Positions 18,744-21,846 of a DNA stretch of 21,846 bases are shown in pieces. The number at the start of each line of letters is the position of its first letter. Position 1 is the stretch's first letter. A program made the position numbers and the translations under genes. The DNA is taken from the NCBI RefSeq assembly GCF_000315625.1, contig NW_005434373.1, positions 1-21,846 on the forward strand, in the 5' to 3' direction. This stretch comes from Guillardia theta CCMP2712 (taxonomy: Eukaryota; Cryptophyceae; Pyrenomonadales; Geminigeraceae). The notes under the pieces were generated by a model that was given only the letters and a program-made list of their open reading frames with translations, was not told the DNA's origin and did no database searches.

Positions 18744-19969
18744 TCACCAGGAGGGCTGGAAACCTCCGTAGACGACAGGCGGCACGAAATGATGAGGCTG
18801 CGAAGGAGTGAGGAGGCAGCAAGGGGAGGAGGAGGGTCGACCTGCTGGGGGCCAATGGGTTGGGTCTTGCCCTGCTGCAGCTGGATGGGATGCTGGCAAG
18901 GAAGTGAGGCAGAGGATGAGGGAAGGAGGGGGGGGTTGACTGACCTGAATGGGGGGCGGGCGGGCGGGCGAGGGCATGGCGGTGGCAGCGGAAGAGGAGG
19001 AGGCTGTGGGGTTCTTGGGGATGTCAGGGGGCAGGGAGCGAGAGAGGTCGCGGAAGAGGAGGAGAAGGTCATGGAACGGCGGTCGCTTCTCCGGCTGACG
19101 GTGCCAGCAGCTCTCCAGCACGCCCACGAGGTCCTTGGGGAGGGTCGGGGGGATGGGAGGCCGATGGTGGAGGACGGCGACGAGGTGAATCATCTGGTGG
19201 TAGGTCTTGTCCGACCATGGCAGGTTCCCCGTCGCCATCTCCCACAGCATCACCCCGAACCCGTACAGGTCCACCTGAACCCCAGCAGTCGTCAGCCCGC
19301 AAACATCGAGGTCGACCACGGCACCAGTCTCTCCCCCCTCCTCCCCCTCCCCAATCTCTTCGCCCCGCACCTTCTCAGAGATCGGCTCGTCTCGCAGCAT
19401 CTCCGGAGCCTGTGACAGTCTTAGGCTTCCTCCTCCTCTCCCCCATCGCCCTCCCATTCCTCCTCGTTGACTTGCCCCCCCCCTCCCCCCGCCATGCCTC
19501 ACCTGATACGCGGGTGTCCCTGCCGTGTTGCTCTTCGTCTCTACGAAGGCGGCATGGCGTAGGCGCGCGAGTCCGAAGTCGCAGAGCTTGACGAGCCCGC
19601 GGTCGTTGACGAGCAGGCAGTTCTGCGGCTTCAGATCGCGGTGGACGATGAGGCGCTCGTGGAGGTACGCCATGGCCTCGCTGATGCCGGAGGAGACCTG
19701 GAGGAGCTGCCAGTAGGTCAGCCGGCACTTCTTCTTGTGCAGGTAGTCGAAGAGGTTGCCGTGCCCCGTCACCATCTCCTGCACCAGGTAGAAGCTTCCT
19801 CCCTCCACGCTCACGCCCAGCAGCTTCACGATCCCCGGGTGCTTCAAGGAGCGCATCATTTCTCCCTCCCGCACGAACTCCGTCATCTGCTCCTTGCTGA
19901 TCCTCCCCTTCATCTTCTTCACCGCACACGCCACCCGCCACTCCCCACTGCAAAAGGCAACGTCACTCC

Positions 19970-20039
<70 letters not shown>

Positions 20040-21067
20040 CCCTCTTGCCTCTCCCCTCTTGCTCTTCAGCTCACCGGAAAACATCGGCGAAACTTCCACT
20101 TCCCAGCAGACCACCGAGCGTGATATCGCTGAACTTGATCCTCCCTGCTTCTATGCTCTCGATGGCCGACTTCGGCTCTGCCCCTCCCCCCTTCCCCTCC
20201 TCCTTGCTCTCCTTGGAGCTTGTTGACCCGCCCTTGCTCTCCTTGGAGCTTGTTGACCCGCCCTTGGCTTCGATCGCAGCCTCCCGTGCTCTCAGCTCCA
20301 TATCCTGTTGCTTCAAGTGATCCCTCCACTTGTGGATCTGCCATAATGTCAAGAGGAGGATGAGGAGGAGCGTGAGGAGGAGGAGGAGATGCAGGCATGG
20401 CCCTCACCTCCTGTTGTTGCTGCATCAGCTTGGCTTCACGAGCCTTCAGCTCTTGCTCCAGCTGATCGAGGGCAGCGCTTCTCTTGTCAAGCGCCTCCTG
20501 GTCGGCCATCAGCTGGGAGCGTTTCGTCTTCAACTCCTCCTCCTGCGCCTTTAGGCTCTGGTGCTGCTGCACCAGCTGCTGCTGCTTGCTCGTCATCGCC
20601 TTGTCCTTCTCGCCCAGTTGCTGCGCCTGCTGCGCTAGCTGCTCCTCTCTGTTCATCACATGCAGCTGATGCCGTCGCAGCCTCTCCTCCTGCATCGCTA
20701 GCTGCCGCTTGTCGGAGGCAGGAAGCTCCTGCTCCTCCAGCAGGGGCTGACGAGCCTGAGGGCGGCCGGCTGCCTTGACCAAGGGGGGCCCGCGGGCCTC
20801 GATGATGACCCTGCGACTGGTCTCGAGGTCGAGGAGGCGATGGCCAACACAGTCGCCGTCCTCAAGGAGGAGGGAGACCGGACGCAGCTCGACCAGATTC
20901 CCTTCCACCATCTCCAGCTGCTGCCCGTTGGACATCTCCACCACCTGCCCGTCCACCATCTCCACGATGCTGCCATTGGGCATCTCCACCACCCGCCCGT
21001 TGGCATTCGACAGCCGAAAGAGTTTCCCGTCTGGCAGCTCGACGATGAGCCCGCTATCGTTCTCCAT
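18744..21067 (-). CDS. TKL-like protein kinase with octapeptide repeats and coiled coil
   Basis: Seven exons keep one frame (613 aa): 21067-20408, 20337-20075, 19947-19503, 19409-19371, 19274-18945, 18892-18842, 18797-18744. Residues 6-63 are octapeptide repeats of the form GxxVEMxx (GRVVEMPN, GSIVEMVD, GQVVEMSN, GQQLEMVE, GNLVELRP). Residues about 110-250 are a Gln/Glu-rich coiled coil. A tandem decapeptide (GGSTSSKESK twice) precedes the kinase domain: G-loop GSGSFADV (299-306), ACAVK (Lys318), HRDLKPQN (Asp412), DFG (Asp431), APEM, and DLYGFGVMLWEMATGNLPW. All catalytic residues are present, so an active Ser/Thr kinase is expected. Subdomain style (SLKHPGIVKLLGV, FGVMLWEM, CWHRQPEKRPPF) fits TKL (Raf/MLK-like). 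The tail is Pro/Ala/Gln-rich. Upstream regulators are not evident. Confidence 0.92.
19972..20040 (+). repeat. cctcgt hexanucleotide repeat in a kinase intron
   Basis: About eleven units of cctcgt lie in the intron between kinase exons 2 and 3 (20074-19948), making up more than half of it. On the coding strand it reads acgagg repeats. An open frame runs through it but is interrupted by proper splice sites. Confidence 0.9.
20203..20262 (+). repeat. 30-bp direct repeat, two exact copies, in kinase exon 2
   Basis: Units 20203-20232 and 20233-20262 are identical. They encode the doubled decapeptide GGSTSSKESK just before the kinase domain. As the repeat is in frame it changes linker length only. 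Confidence 0.9.
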
Positions 21068-21722
21068 CTCTCAACTTCCTCTTCTTCCTCCTCCTCCTTC
21101 TCCAGGACGTCAGAGCAGACGCTTGCTCCTGCCCTTCGCTCGAGGCTTCCTCACCATCGTGACACCTGTTCATCAAGATTTAAGTGCTTCTTCTGCAACA
21201 GGTCCTCAGGTCTCCTCCTCAGAAGGAGATCAGTGCGCTCATGTGCTTTCTCCCTTCTTCTCTCTCCTTCATCTCTTTGTTAGCTCATCTTCTCTCCTCA
21301 TCTCAACATCTCCTCGCCAACATGCTGTCGTACACCAAGAATCGGACGGGTCCCAACCGTATCGGCTCCTAATCAACCTCTTGATCACCCTCGCGGCAGC
21401 AGCAGCGATGATGACAAATCATCTTCATCCCCTCCATCAAATCATTCCATGTCTTCCTCGTCCTCCTCCTCGTCCTCCTCGTCCTCCTCGTCCTCCTCGT
21501 CCTCCTCGTCCTCCTCGTCCTCCTCTTCCTCCTCGTCCTCCTCGTCCTCCTCGTCCTCCTCAGCCTCCGACTTCTCTTCGTCCTCCTCGTCCACCTCGGG
21601 CATCTGGAAGGTGGTACAGTTTGCCGTGAGCAGGCTGATCTTTTGTTTAGGTCAGCACAAAGGTATATCCAGGAGCGAGCAGCGACGAGCAGAGCAGCTC
21701 AAGCAACATTACCTTTCTCCAG
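21068..21722. other. Upstream region between divergent kinase and channel-like genes, with trinucleotide repeats
   Basis: No secure exon. From 21450 to about 21590 the plus strand is a tctcctcg-type nine-base repeat (tcctcctcg). On the minus strand it would read as an acidic EED string, and on the plus strand as Ser or Pro/Arg strings, so coding is doubtful. Possible short exons of the following gene end at 21625 (donor GTGAGC) and span 21651-21662. I could not phase them convincingly. Confidence 0.4.
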
Positions 21723-21846
21723 GTTCACATTCAGTATCGCAGTGCAGCGCCCGATCTATGAAGGAGTTATCACCAAGTTCGTTCCTCCTTTCGTCATGCT
21801 GGCTCCAACCTTGTACTCCTTCTGGCTGGATCCCACTGTCAACTGG
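21723..21846 (+). CDS. Partial exon, possible pentameric ligand-gated ion channel (M1 region)
   Basis: After a good acceptor (acctttctccag) an open frame runs to the window end. It reads FTFSIAVQRPIYEGV, then ITKFVPPFVMLAPTLYSFWL, then DPTVNW. The pattern (beta strand ending in an R-P pair, Tyr, then a hydrophobic helix with a central Pro, ending in FW-x-DP) fits the pre-M1/M1 segment of Cys-loop-type channels in prokaryotes and protists. Upstream, GIWKVVQFA (about 21598-21625) could be the preceding beta strand, but its splice phase does not fit simply. The rest of the gene lies beyond the window. Another polytopic membrane protein is possible. Confidence 0.45.

Noticed and set aside
18695-19072. 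Alternative kinase C-terminus running into a Gly-rich tail
   Set aside because: It needs read-through of a good intron (18841-18798). The spliced frame ends cleanly at 18744, while the Gly run comes from the intergenic CTC repeat.
21440-21610. Minus-strand acidic EED-rich frame resembling an acidic protein tail
   Set aside because: It is produced by the tcctcctcg repeat, ends in a stop soon after, and has no adjoining coding exon on that strand.
1-21846. CRISPR arrays, bacterial operons or ribosome binding sites
   Set aside because: No spaced direct repeats were seen. The genes are intron-split and eukaryotic in type, so bacterial signals do not apply.

Overview
The window looks like nuclear DNA of a unicellular eukaryote. 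Its protein genes are split by many short introns (most 38-60 nt, GT-AG, at least three GC-AG). It has an intronless eukaryotic tRNA-Ser with a Pol III T-run, a 26S proteasome subunit, a PP2C phosphatase, a TKL-type kinase, a hedgehog-type Hint protein and non-LTR retrotransposon debris. This mix and the intron style fit an algal protist; a cryptophyte such as Guillardia theta is my best guess, but the sequence does not prove it. All exon models were built by hand from splice sites, reading phase and family homology.

Layout. 1-3204: a non-LTR retrotransposon rearranged so that its 3' part lies on the minus strand and its RT part on the plus strand, with a ~275-bp segment present in both orientations. 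3207-3567: a truncated, frameshifted caspase-like (peptidase C14) fragment abutting the element. 3568-4757: AT-rich DNA with unclear coding remnants. 4758-5262: a second RT fragment with indels plus a small inverted piece. 5636-5716: tRNA-Ser(GCT), minus strand, preceded on its 5' side by a ~480-bp CTCTG/CTCTT pentamer tract and a 25-bp tandem repeat. 6675-8494 (minus): PP2C phosphatase, 15 exons, 342 aa. 8594-10668 (minus): unrecognised multi-exon gene. 10690-11700: strand-asymmetric C-rich then G-rich DNA with a G-quadruplex motif. 11849-13106 (plus): unrecognised helical protein. 13211-15122 (minus): RPN9/PSMD13, 15 exons, 393 aa. 15724-18655 (plus): secreted Cys-rich protein with a C-terminal Hint/Hog autoprocessing domain, 17 exons, 424 aa. 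18744-21067 (minus): TKL-like kinase with N-terminal octapeptide repeats and coiled coil, 7 exons, 613 aa. 21723-end (plus): first recognisable exon of a possible pentameric ligand-gated ion channel.

The retroelement, repeats and tRNA form an unstable left third, and the right two thirds are a compact gene array. Convergent pairs are separated by about 90-105 bp (orphan/RPN9, Hint/kinase). Divergent pairs share upstream regions (RPN9/Hint, kinase/channel). Base composition shifts near 15.3 kb from AT-rich with tiny introns to GC/CT-rich with longer pyrimidine-rich introns. The best candidate for undescribed biology is the Hint protein. It keeps the hedgehog catalytic Cys, Asp and TxxH at the spacing of Drosophila Hedgehog, but carries an N-terminal Cys-rich cargo I do not recognise.
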